A DNA stretch of 64,000 nucleotides from Blastocystis sp. Blastoise (Eukaryota; Sar; Bigyra; Opalinata; Blastocystidae), in NCBI GenBank assembly GCA_039096225.1, contig JBBPEB010000025.1, positions 579,501-643,500 of the forward strand, written 5' to 3'. Each line of letters starts with the position of its first letter. Position 1 is the first letter of the stretch. A model generated the notes under the pieces. It ran no database searches, was not told the origin of the DNA, and worked only from the letters and a program-made list of their open reading frames with translations. A program made the position numbers and the translations under genes. Below are positions 24,701 through 36,837 of the stretch, piece by piece.

Positions 24701-25194
24701 AATATCATTATTTAATAACAAAACTATTAATTAATATTTTTATTTCATTTATTCTAATAATAATTTTGAACCAAAAAAATAAAAACCAAAACCAGATGCT
24801 ATAAATACTACAAACTTATGAACAAATGGAGCCTATATATATTATATATTATTTATATTTATTTATATTATATTTATTTACCTTTGACATATTTATACAT
24901 ATCATTTTCATCTTTTGTAATAATGTTCTATATATATTTTTATTATTATTATTATTATTTCATAATCTTATTCAATATTTTTTTTTTTTTTTAATTTTTA
25001 ATACTTTTTAATATATAATATTCTTTAATATATAATATTTTTTTTATATATTAATTTATATACAAATTCTGCGCAACCTTTGAACTTGAACCTTCAACCA
25101 CTGGCATCCCTGTCTTACTCTTCACCTTATTCATCTCCTCATTCAATACAAACATATTCCTATTATCCTTTAACTATTTATTTATAGGGGAAAT
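21735..25194 (+). repeat. Arm 2 of the large inverted duplication carrying SDHA
   Basis: Reverse-complement counterpart of 6197-9800, in the opposite orientation, with about 11.9 kb between the arms. Homology covers the purine-rich 5' flank, SDHA and about 720 bases of 3' flank to about 25194 (AGGGGAAATG). Differences from arm 1 are mainly microsatellite length and the two exon-2 insertions that are missing here. Confidence 0.93.
22133..24474 (+). CDS. SDHA: Succinate dehydrogenase flavoprotein subunit, copy 2
   Basis: Exons 22133-22274, 22452-22807 and 23047-24474 join in frame (1926 nt) to 641 residues, close to the usual SDHA length. Introns are 177 and 239 nt, GT-AG. The presequence [20 protein letters not shown] marks import into the organelle. 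FAD-binding [10 protein letters not shown], flavinylated His89 in [16 protein letters not shown] and the [17 protein letters not shown] segment are intact, as is the C-terminal [21 protein letters not shown] to KKRVY. The main exon encodes the same 452-residue C-terminal stretch as copy 1. It would work with SDHB and membrane anchors, none of which are in this window. Direction (succinate oxidation or fumarate reduction with rhodoquinone) cannot be told from this subunit. Confidence 0.97.
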
Positions 25195-26249
25195 GAATAA
25201 ACACTTCCAATTATTCTTTACTTGAAAAAAATATAATCACGAAAAATTATCGAATTATCACGGAAATTTCATTTGATTTCCATTTTTGTTTTATTCTTTG
25301 TCTTTTATAACCTATTTTAAAATAGATGCCATAAGAATATTAAATTCATTCTGTACTCTACATTTAATGATATTGATATAAATATAAAAAGTAAACAACT
25401 CCAATTATTTATCTTATCTCAAAAAGCTAATGAAGAACGGTGATAAATTAAACTAGTATCATTCAACTATGCGTCAGTTACTCGGATTATGTCATAAATT
25501 CTAAAATACAAAAGAAATGTCATTTTTCACGATGTCAAGCAGATCTTTATCCTAAATGAATTATCAAATATATATATTTCATATTTGTCGGTAATGATAC
25601 ACTATATTACAACAAAAAAGTTAATATTTTAGCTGATAAATATGTTAGTTATAAAAAGCAAGGAATTTGTAATGAAAGCCGTTTTCATTACAAACCTTTC
25701 ACGCAAAATAAGACATTCAACTATGCTTCGTCATAAATATTATTCTCCCTTTATTATGACAGAGCTAGAATAATATTTCAATTCTTTTTAGTTTCAGTGA
25801 GAATTATTCAATAAGATGAATTAAAAATATCTGTTTATTGTGGAAATATTTTTGAAATATTCTCTACAACGCGTCATAGCAATTGCAGAAATATTTTTGG
25901 CTAATTTGGAATTACGAATCACTATTCATAGATTACAAGTTTCCCTACTTCTCTGAAGAGAAAGATATAAGCATAAATATTGAGTCTTTTGCATCATTGA
26001 CTGATGCACGTCATTTCCACATATACCGAAGAGAAAAAGAGGTAAACTGATGATCACCTTCTTTTTACTGGAGACTTTTTTATAATAGCCAATAAATTAT
26101 AAGAAATCTTGTTGCGAAGTTGATTCTACAATGATTATTGTCCAAAATATCTAAGAAATCAATATTGTCTACATTTGCGGAAACTTGTTTTTATAAATCT
26201 AGGTCGTTTTTATATAACATTTCTTCACACTTTTATATTATTATCTAAG
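25195..26249. other. Intergenic region upstream of receptor gene A-prime
   Basis: About 1.05 kb of unique DNA. It contains four CGTCA motifs (25472-25476, 25729-25733, 25872-25876, 26009-26013), one CCAAT box (26089-26093), a 12-bp hairpin and two near copies of CATTCAACTATGC (about 25460 and 25713). No gene is seen. Confidence 0.5.
25666..25694. repeat. Perfect 12-bp hairpin
   Basis: TTTGTAATGAAA and TTTCATTACAAA are separated by a five-base loop (GCCGT). It lies about 560 bases upstream of the receptor start, and its function is unknown. Confidence 0.7.
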
Positions 26250-29200
26250 ATGAGAAACGTTTGGTTTATTCTCTTCTCTGTTGGTTTCTTCTATTTTGGT
26301 ATATAAATATTCATATTACTAAATAAATAATCCTTTTTTTCATTTAATAATTTGGTTCATTAACTTATTTGAATATATTTATTTAGCAAGTGCCCAATGT
26401 GCAACGCCTACTGTTGGCTTCACAGCTACTAGAAATTTAAAGATGTATCCTGCTGAAGAACGTTGGTCAATTTATCAAGGTACCGATGTTTCTGATTCAG
26501 GCGTCTTAATCTTTACTAATCCTATTGTCAGTGATAATGACAGAGGTATTAAGACTTATGAAGTATGTCTTCAAACTGGTGCTCAATACACTTTAGCTCT
26601 TTGGGATGGTTATGGTGATGGTTGGAGTAGTGGCTCTACGATCAGTATTAGTATTGGTAATCATGTATTCTTTACTGAAACCTTAAAGAATGGTGAGGCT
26701 CTTAAAGATGTAAAAAAAAACATTCCTTTTACATGTATATAAAAAATTTTTTTTTAATTTAGATTTATTATTATTTAATATTATATAGTATCATTAACTG
26801 TTTCTCCTGGATCTACTTGGAAAACTACTATTGCTCCTCAAGTTGGTAATACTTGGACTCAAGCTTCTTTTGCTGATACAACTTGGATTCCTCTTGCTCC
26901 TGGTTCTTTTCCTACTATTTCTACTACTACTCGTTATTATAGATTTACAACTACTCTTACTCAAACTGGATTCCATGCTATAGGATTATCCTTAAAAATG
27001 AATTCTGGTTATATTATTTATGTTAATGGTCAAGAAGCTTCTCGTGCAGGATTACCTATGTATTTATATTTATAAAAATTTGTTTATAAAAATTTATTTA
27101 TATTTACTATTTACTTTCGATTTAGATCGATAAATATATATTTTATTTGTTATTTCTAGTGGTTCAGTTGATTCAAATACAGCTTCTCTAAGTGCTGAAA
27201 ACACAGCTACATTCAAAAAGTATATATAAATATTTTATTATCATCTTTATTATTATTATTACTTTTATATTTCTATAGTTTGGCTATTCCTGCTTCTATA
27301 TATATGACTTCTGGTAATTCTATTACTTTTGCTATTGAGGTTCACTCTCATTCAACCCAACTTAATACTGCTGATCCATTTGTTTTCTTTTCAGAAATAG
27401 TTAATGATAGTATATAACTATTCTACTTTATATATATATATATATATATATATAGATGGTCTCATTGTTGGTGGAAATGGTGATACTACATGTTTATATG
27501 ACAGTAATGCTAATACTGAAACTTGTGATAAAGGATTTGATGGTAATTTAGAAACTAAATTTTCATTTACAGGAACTGAGAATACAATCACATATTCTTT
27601 CCCTGGTGGTATGCAAACTTGGTTTAATGGTTATCGTATTGTTTCTGCTGGTTATTTTCCAGAAAGAGATATGAAAGCATGGAAATTATATGGTTCAAAC
27701 GATAATGGTGTTACTTGGCTATTTCTTGATAGTATTACTGGTAATTCTTTCCCTGAAAGAACTACTTCTTATAATTTCTACTTACCTTCTAATAGAAAGG
27801 CATTTAGTCAAATTAAATTAGTGACTACAGAAAATAATGGTAATACATATACTGAATTCTATGAGTTTAGTTTAATGGCCTATTCTAAACCTCTTCTTAA
27901 TGCTGGTCTTCAATATTCTTCACCTACTTTAATAGGTAAAACAAGTATAGATGTATCTCTTGCTCCTATCTCTACAGGTATTCATACATATACTGTCTCT
28001 CCTCCTTTCCCTACTGGTATCTATTTAAATCCTGAAAATGGTCTTATTTATGGTTCTACCGATCTTCCTCAAAATAATGTTGCTTATACTATTAGTGCTA
28101 TTGATGGTGCTACTAATGCTTCTACTTCTACCGTTGTTACTTTTAATATTGTTGAATGTGCTCAACCTGCAATGGCTTTTATATCTCTTTATAAATATGA
28201 AATGGGAAATGCTAAAGATGAAAGAATTGTTATTTATTCTGAAACTAATACTGAAATAACCACTATTCAAGGAGTTAACTTTGGTGCTGCTCAAACGAAA
28301 ATTCTCTGTGAACCTGCTGGTCGTTGGAAATTTGTTCTTTTTGATGATAATAATGATGGTTGGGATACTGGTTCTCGTTTTGATGTTTCTATTAAATATA
28401 ATTCAAATACTCTTCTTCGAATTGCTCGTTTATATTTATTAGAAGGTACTACTGCTACTTATTATATTAATACTCGTCTTGATGTTGGTCCTAGATCTGG
28501 TTGGAAATATCAACTAGGTGCTCCTACTGATGTTAATTGGAAAACTGCTCTTTTCTCTGATGCTGCTTGGCAAACATTAACTTATATTCCTTCTATTTCT
28601 GTTACTCAAAATATCGTTCTTCTTAGAAGAACATTCACTATTATGTCGAAGACTAATATGGTTGGTTGGGAAATTGACTTTAAATCTAAAGCTGGTTGTG
28701 TTATTTATGTTAATGGTAATGAAGTATATAGATACTATATTAGCGCTGGTGAAGTAAACTCTGCTACTGTTGCTACTGGTGGTGAAAACTCTTTCTTATG
28801 GAGATCTGTATCGGGTCCTATGACTACTCTTTCTAATGGTAATAGTGTTACTATAGCTATTGCTCTTGTTAATCTTGGTACTACTTCTTATAATCTTGAA
28901 TTTGATGGTTTGTTCCGTCTTCTTGGAGATGCGAATGTCATTCAAAATGCAGCTGATGGTAATTATGATTCTAGTGGTGTTTTCTCTGATGGTAATCCTG
29001 AATATCTTTTTGATTCAGTTCCTAAAAGTCGTTGGATATCTGATGAACATGATTCTGTAACTGAAAAATGGGTTACTGTAGAATTTAATAACAAAAGAGC
29101 TATCTACATGAATAAATATTGTCTTATTTCAAATAGAGATTCTCCTCAACATGATCCTGCTGATTGGACTATTTATGGTTCTATGGATGGTACTACTTGG

Positions 29201-32200
29201 ACTTCTATTACTTCTCAATCTAATGTTTCTTGGGAAGAAAGAAAACAAAGACAATGTTTCTTTGCTCTTGGTACTACTCAAGCTTATACTAATTATAAGA
29301 TTTCAATAACAAAAGCTACTGAAATATTACCACAAAATAAATATGCTTTTGCTGAATTGGAATTCTTAATGATTGATGCTGCTTCTATTGTTATTCCTCC
29401 TTTTACTTTCAATCCTACTAATCTTGTTGCTTATAAAGGTGGAATTATTCCTGCTCTTTTAGTTTCTTCTGAATATTATCATGATTTCAGTATTTCTCCT
29501 GCTCTTCCTGCTGGTATTTCTATGGATACTTCTAATGGTTATTTCAATGGTATTGCTACCCAACTTCAAAATCCTACTACTTATAGAATTAGTGCTAAGA
29601 ACATTCAAGGTGTCCCTGTTACTGCTGATATCACTTTCTCTGTTGTTACATGTGCTTATCCAAATAGTCTTTTTAGTCTTCAATTCACTTTCTATTCTTA
29701 TGCTAATGAAGCTTCTTGGGTACTAAAAGATTCTGCTGGTACTACTGTTGATAGTCGTAGCATGTCTATTAATTATTCTACTCAAACATTTACTTTCTGT
29801 AGAAGTGTAGGTATTTATTCTTTAACTCTTGCAGATAGTGCTAATGATGGTTGGGGTGATGGTACTTATACTGTTCTTTTAGAAGATGGTACTATTATTT
29901 CTACAGGTACTGTACCTTATAATCAATCTCCTAGAGTTGTTTCTCTAAATATCGGTCGTGTTATTAATCTTGAGACTTCTAATTGGAAATATTTCATTTC
30001 TGGTTCTGCTGCTCCTTCTGGTTGGAATACAGCTTCTTTCTCTGATGCTACTTGGACTTCTGGTATTGCTTCTACTCTTCCTGCTCCTACTGGTACTACT
30101 CAATACTATAGAACTACATTTACTATTTCTACAATCGATCCTGCTTTTGCTGGTTTAGATATTGGTGCTAAAACTTATGCTGGTATGATTATTTATTTAA
30201 ATGGTCAAGAAATTAGAAGAGTTAATATGCCTACAGGTACTGTCAGTTATAATACTGCAGCTACAAAAGAATTCTCTGAAGCTAAATTATATAGTGGATC
30301 ATTAAGTCTTATTGGTTCTACTATTCTTACTACTGGTACAAATGTTATTGCTGTTGAAATACATAAAAAAGATACTCTTCCTACTATTAATATATTTGAT
30401 GGTTTTGCAGGATTTATTGCTACTGGTGAATATAGAGTTCTTGATGGTATTCCTTCATCAGATATTACTGTAACAGGTACAGAAGGAATTGAAAAATTAT
30501 TTGATGATAATATAGCTACAAAAACTACTTCTGGTCCTCGTTGTGTTGGTGCTATATTCCAATGGACTTATAGTGAAGGTCGTAGAGAATATATTAATCA
30601 TTATAAAGTATCAAATGCTAATGATTGTAATAAGAGAACTCCTTCTGCTTGGAGATTAGAAGGTTCAAACGATGGTAATACTTGGACTTTATTACATTTT
30701 GTACGTAATCAAATATTTTCTTCTCACAGATATACTTTATCTTATGATTTCTATGCTGCTCAAGCTTATAATATGATTCGTATGGTTGTTACTGAATGTG
30801 AAAACATTAATCTTGTGAATGAGCAATGTGGAGATTCTTTAGTTCAATTATCTGAATTAGGTTTTTATATTACTAATAAAGCTCCATCTTGTGCTGCTGA
30901 AGGTACTTGGAGTCCTGCTCCTGAAGGTGGTTATTCATTCCAAGAATGTGCTACTGGATATTATGGTGTTAAAAGAAGATTCTGTTCAGGTGGTGTACTT
31001 AGTGATATATTAGATCTTTGTAGTTTAATTGCTCCTTCTGGTCTTTCTTATCCTGGAACTCCTTTCACTTTCCATAAAAGAATTCCTGTTAATATATCTC
31101 CTGCTATTACAGGTGCTGAATTATCTTTTTCAAGTCAACCTATTCTACCTGCTGGTCTTACTCTTAATTCTATTACAGGTGCTATTACTGGTACTCCTTC
31201 TTCTAACTCTCCTCTTACTACATATACTATAACTGCTACTAATACTGCTGGTTCTATTACTTCTCCTATTATTATTCAAATTGATACTGCGTCATGTACT
31301 ACTGATAATGGTTGGCCTACAACTGAAGCTGGTCTGCAAGCTACTTTACCTTGTACGGATACTATTAATTATGAAGGTTCTAGAACAAGATCATGTCAAG
31401 TCAGTTATCCTGCTGTTTGGGGTTCTGTTGTTGATGGTTGTCAATTAAAGATGCCTACTATTATATATTCTACTACTACCATTACTGGTCATAAGAGTGA
31501 TGCTATTACTCCTGTTGTTGCTACTATAACTGGTGGTAGTCTTAATCCTCTTACTATTGCTCCTACTCTTCCTACTGGATTATCATTCAATGCTCAAAAT
31601 GGTCAAATCTCTGGTACTCCTATTTCTGCTTCTTCTGGTACTTATACTATTACTGCTTCTAATGGAAGAGGTCAAGCTACTGCTACGATAACTATTAATA
31701 TTAGTGTTGTTAACTGTCCTCTCGATGGTATTTGGGCTGCTACTGAAAGAGCTACTACTGCTTATGTAGTTTGTCCTACAGGCCAATTAGGTGTTCAAAG
31801 TCGTGTTTGCCAAAATACTGGTGTTGGTACTGCTGTTTGGCAAGTTGCTGATTCTTCTAACTGTTTTACTTATGATGCTAAAGAAAATCCTGGTGATAAC
31901 AAAATCTTTATTAATGTTCCTATTAAACTTGAAGGACTTACTGAAACTGCTTTCAAAACTGCTTCTACTACTGAGATATTCAGAACTATAATTGTTCAAT
32001 CTCTTACCACTTATTCTATTCCTTCTTCTGCTGTGAAGATTATCAGTGTTTCTAGTGTATCTACTTATGCTGGTGGTGTTGTTGCTAATATCAGAATTAC
32101 TGCTAATGATTCTGATAAAGAAAGAATTATGAAAGATATGAATACTTATTGTAGTGGTGCTAATTCTGCTCTTCTTAGCGCTTGTAGATATAGTTTTGAT

Positions 32201-32458
32201 AATAATTTAAAGTCTGTTACTGCTACATCTCTTTCTGGTGAAATTACTACTAAGGGAAATTCTCTTTCTACTGGCATTATTATTCTTATTGTTGTTTTAG
32301 TTATTTTGGTTGTTGCTATAGTTGCTGTTGTCGTATTTTGCGTTGTTAATCGTAGTAAAGGGAAGAAGGGTAAGAATGGTAAGAAATTAGGTTCAAGTAA
32401 AAAGTCTTCAGATAAAACAAAAGGAGCTTCTACTTCAACTGCTAAACCTAAGATTTAA
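26250..32458 (+). CDS. Giant type I membrane protein A-prime, paralogue of the gene at 10311
   Basis: Six exons (26250-26298, 26387-26734, 26789-27059, 27160-27219, 27279-27409, 27456-32458) join in frame to 1953 residues. A signal peptide (MRNVWFILFSVGFFYFASA) is followed by repeated units: a G-Y-L-D-GDGW beta-sandwich (DGYGDGWSSG, DNNDGWDTG, ANDGWGDG), a galactose-binding-like unit ending YYR, a discoidin-like unit (WKLYGSNDNGVTW, WTIYGSMDGTTW, WRLEGSNDGNTW) and a He_PIG-like unit (ALPAGISMDTSNGYFNG). The C-terminal third alternates He_PIG units with Cys-rich modules (GVQSRVCQNTG). Then come a juxtamembrane domain, one membrane helix (IIILIVVLVILVVAIVAVVV) and a Lys/Ser-rich tail. It shares four intron positions and the 60-nt exon with gene A. 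The DGWG motifs may bind calcium. Codon use is strongly biased (GGT, GCT, ACT), suggesting higher expression than gene A. Confidence 0.9.
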
Positions 32459-32811
32459 ATACAAATTCTAGTAGTTATTCTTATTATCTGAATTATAAAA
32501 TATTTATATTTTTCATTATAGATTTAGATATATCGTTTTATTTCTTTTAATTAATTTAATATTGTTATTTGTTTTGTTATATATATAAAGATTATGATAA
32601 TATAATTTTTTATACAAAAAGAAACAACAATTTTTTTATAAGATAAAATATTAGTGAATGAGAAATAATAATAATTGGTGGGAAAAGCAATAATAATAAT
32701 GAATATAGAATTATTTTTTTTTAAATATAAATAATTTGGCAAAATAAAACTAATAATAATAGTACAGATAAAAAATAAATGTTTGAAAATCACTTTAATG
32801 TAAAAATCACT
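32459..32811. other. Convergent intergenic region
   Basis: About 350 bases between the ends of the receptor A-prime gene and the FYVE gene. A+T rich, with no open frame that looks real. Confidence 0.45.
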
Positions 32812-33174
32812 TTATCCTGAAGAAGAACTCTTTACAGAAGATTCAGGAAGTAATTTATATATATGTGTATGAATTGTTGAAAATGGACGTACTTTTGTAC
32901 TGTATATATATAATAATGATTCTGGATTGGTATATAGATTATTATAGTTTATAGAATTAATATGATTAATATAATTAATATAATTAATATAATTAATATA
33001 ATTATTAAAGATTAATATCGTTAATATAATTAATATAATTAATTTAGTAAATATTATTAATATAGTAAATATATATACAATATTGCCAATGGTGTGATAT
33101 CTAGATTAGCATCCTAAATAGTATATATATATAATAATTAAATAATAATCACCAGGAAATAAAAACTAATAATT

Positions 33175-33209
<35 letters not shown>

Positions 33210-33265
33210 GGTAACTGCTTCATCTTTTTGTGACTGATGATACATTAAAACTAATTGTTGATTTG

Positions 33266-33302
<37 letters not shown>

Positions 33303-35675
33303 TATATATATATACTTTAGTATTTGTTCACAATTAAAACAAACATTTTGTTGCTGATTTGTAAATGGAGTATATACCTATATACATATATATATATATT
33401 ATCAATTCTTTATAGAAATGAAAAATAACAATAAATATAAATCGACATAAATATATATTTAAATACATATTACAATACACTAAGCATATAATAATTATTA
33501 TTATATATATATATATATAATGAAAAAGAATATACCTTAGCTGTGAGGCATTTTCTGCATACAATCATACCACATGCTTCACAGAAATGTTTAATATTGA
33601 AAATAGAGAAGGGAGCTTGGCATATATCACATTCTTGTATAGTATTATTCATAACTAGAGGTGGTGCAATAAAAGGAGATTTGAAATAATAGAGAAGAGC
33701 TACATATATATAAGTGAGTATATTTGTAATGAATATTATTCTATAATAATTTGACTCTTTGATAGAATAATAAAAAATATTTAAATAAATTGATATATAT
33801 ATGATTTAAAAACATATAAAAAAATGAATATATATATATATATATACCAATATTATCTTGTATTTTTGTAACCCATGTATTTCTAATATCTTCTGAGTCA
33901 CAGCATAAAAGAATACTTTTCTTCTGTGAATATACAATAAATGCATAAGGAGTAGGATAGAAGGGAAGAATAGAATGAGTTGGTTCTACCTAGAATAATA
34001 TAATTGTTAGGGAAAATAAGAAGAAGAAGAATAGTAGTAGAAGAAAATAAGCATTATGAAGAAGGAATTATAATGATTGTGAAAACATGAGAAGAAGAAT
34101 AAAATAATAAGAATATAAATAAGAAATATTATGATAAACAATTGAGTAATAATATATAAAATGTTAATAATAATCATATAAATAATATTTATATAATTAC
34201 AAAGCAAAATAAAATATTATTTCAATATTATATATATATAAATATAATTATGAATGCAGATATATAAAAAAAAATAGAAATCATATTAAAAGAAGAATGA
34301 GTATATGAATCATACATGACTATATCTTATTTCTCTTTGAGTTATATCATTTCCTTTGAAAGGTATGTATTCAATAATATCACTGTATAAAAACACTCGA
34401 TATCTATAGAAAATAATATATATATATAATGATTTAATATGAATATAATAATATACTTTTGGATTTTATAACGACCTATTTTAAACATAATATCATGACG
34501 AATCTATATAGATATTATATAAAAAACATTATAAAAAAATAGAATAATATAATATCATATATATATATATAATAATATAATATCATATATATATATACAA
34601 GGAAACGATTTGGATTCATTGAATTATCTTTCGTTTTTGACATAATATCAGAGTCTGTACCTGTTTTCTATATATATAAATATATATATAATAAAACATA
34701 TATATTTGTTAATAAGTAATAAAAATAAATACAAATTTTTAATATATATCTTATATACAATTATAGAAGGAAGATGTTTTTGTTTCTGTAAAATAACATT
34801 GATTTTCTTTAATTGATTTAATAAATTCATAATATTATTTAATTCGTAATCTATAATTTCTAACGATGATAATTCCTATATATATAAATAAAGAATATAT
34901 ACATCAAAATAATATACATTTTAATAATATATATATATATATATACCATAATTTGTTCAAATAAATTCATAATATAAATTGTAGGTTCTTTGAAGATAAC
35001 CTTAAGAGGAAGTGTATTTGGTTCTGATTGGATAGCTCGAATAGAGGAGGCAAAACGATCTCTTTCTGTGTCAAATAATGACTATATCAATTATATATAA
35101 TAGTATTCAATCTATATTTCTTAAAATAGAAATAAAATACATCATAATAAAGTTCTAGTTCGGAGAGGCTCTCAATATAAGTTTTAAAACTACAATAATA
35201 GTAATAATTCAGGAAAAAAATGCATACTCCTCTAATGATTGAGTAATAATTGTAATAGCTTCTACACAGGAAGGAACAATATAATCATCTGATTTTGCAA
35301 CATTTAGTGCATCCTATTCATAAGATAATAATAAATAAGAAGAATATCGCAAAACAACAAACATACTACAATTGCCTTCTGATCTTTTTGAATAATTTGA
35401 ATTCCACTGAATAGTTTTCTCATTTCTTGAACGGATAATACCAAATTATGAGAAAACAGATTAAAATAAAGTTCTAAACACATACTATACAAATAATTAT
35501 GAATGAAAATCATAATAGATTGCATTAACCTATACTCCATGTATTGTAGAAAAACTTGACTACTTTGAAGAATTGATTCATATATAATTACTCTACATTT
35601 ATCTTTATAAAGTTGACGAATAATTGCATTTGGTCCTTCTTTCTGTTGAGAAGGAGTAGGATATGCTTTATCCAT
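32812..35675 (-). CDS. FGD-like protein: helical RhoGEF-like region, PH domain and FYVE zinc finger
   Basis: Minus-strand gene with more than ten small exons. Start is at 35675 (MDKAYPTPSQQKEGP), stop at 32814-32812 after SSVKSSSSG. The N-terminal half is helical (RQLYKDKCRVIIYESILQSS; FEQIM; NNIMNLLNQLKKINVILQ) and may be a divergent DH (RhoGEF) domain. It is followed by a PH-like block (YRVFLYSDIIEYIPF ... PYAFIVYSQKKSILLCCDSEDI ... TWVTKIQ) and a FYVE finger: CDIC, then HFCEACGMIVCRKC, then, after an intron, CFNCEQIL, giving four Cys pairs. FGD-family proteins activate Cdc42-type GTPases and bind PI3P on endosomes through FYVE. The usual basic RRHHCR motif is weakened (IKHFCE), so lipid binding may be altered. 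The DH assignment is tentative; PH-FYVE is firmer. Confidence 0.7.
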
Positions 35676-36837
35676 ATAAATAATCTTTTTAAAATATTAT
35701 TATAAAAAAATTATGAAAAAGAACTTGTTTCAAATTATTTTCTCTTTAAGTATTTCTTTTTAAACTATTAATCAAATTGAATATATTTATTAGTTTATAA
35801 AAATACTATTTGTGTACCTTAATCTATTCGTGATAATATAGTTGATATATTTACAGTGAAAATGACTTTTTCAAACTCAAAAATTGAACAAATTAGGTCA
35901 AAAAATGAATATATTTATGTATATAAATATCCTATTTTATTGCTGATATACTATGTGAAAATATCATATATAACTGATAGAGAAGAAAACGTAATATATC
36001 ATTATACAAAAAATTGTTCTCATATTCTATAAACACTAGTTTCTTTTTGTACTATAAAAAGTCTAATGTAGTGAATAGTGTTCAATCAATAGCTACTTGA
36101 AGAAATGGTTCACATTCAACATAACATGTATCTTGATTCTATCCTTATTTGTATTGTATGTATCTCAAAATGGTATGTGTCTTCAGTTACACAACTCTAA
36201 ACATGATTTTTCAAGCATTGATTTTTAATAATTGTAAACTATTAAATTGATGAAATAATCAATCCACAATACGATATATAGAACCTGTAGTAATAAATAA
36301 AGTCAATTGAAGAAGAGTTCTCATATCCTATAGACAGATTCCTGCAAAGAAGAAAAAGAGAGCCACCAAACCATCCGTTAAAAGAACGAAAAGACTCTTT
36401 TTTTTATCCACTTATTTTTATTTTTTATAAGGCAACAAAAAATTTATATGAGACCAACATTAATGTACCAATAGGGACATATGGATGTTAAAAAACACTA
36501 AAAACCAACCAATAATTGATCAAATTGGGACCAAAAATTTTCTAATCTTATTTAAACAATGGTCATTTTTCTTATTCAATAGAATTCCTTGAAAGTGGTT
36601 ACTATTCCCCTGTTTTTTTAATTTTTTCCTTTGATTGGAGATTCATTGAAAAAGATGAGGAATTCTGTTGACCAATAATCTTGCTTCTTTCTCGATGACG
36701 AACCTAGTGACGCAGTTCTCCTTTGAAGCTTCTAATTATTCTGGAAGAGCCTTCTATCTATGGGTAACAAGGCATATATATTTTTTAATAAATATATTAA
36801 TATCTTTTCTATAAATTATATTTTTATATAATTAAAC
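35676..36837. other. Divergent intergenic region between the FYVE gene and acetyl-CoA synthetase
   Basis: About 1.16 kb, shared promoter territory. The half near acetyl-CoA synthetase holds the CCAAT/TGACG cluster annotated separately. The remainder shows nothing distinct. Confidence 0.5.
36468..36712 (+). promoter_or_regulatory. Putative acetyl-CoA synthetase promoter: five CCAAT boxes and two TGACG motifs
   Basis: CCAAT or ATTGG occurs at 36468-36472, 36509-36513, 36524-36528, 36634-36638 and 36672-36676. TGACG occurs at 36696-36700 and 36708-36712. All are 125-370 bases upstream of the start codon. With base composition this A+T rich, about one CCAAT per 700 bases would be expected by rough estimate, so five in about 210 bases is a real cluster. 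Factor binding is inferred. Confidence 0.45.

Noticed and set aside
28025-31999. Several antisense and off-frame open frames inside receptor A-prime
   Set aside because: Ser/Asn/Arg-rich or Leu-rich translations are shadows of a strongly biased sense codon set (GGT, ACT, TCT).
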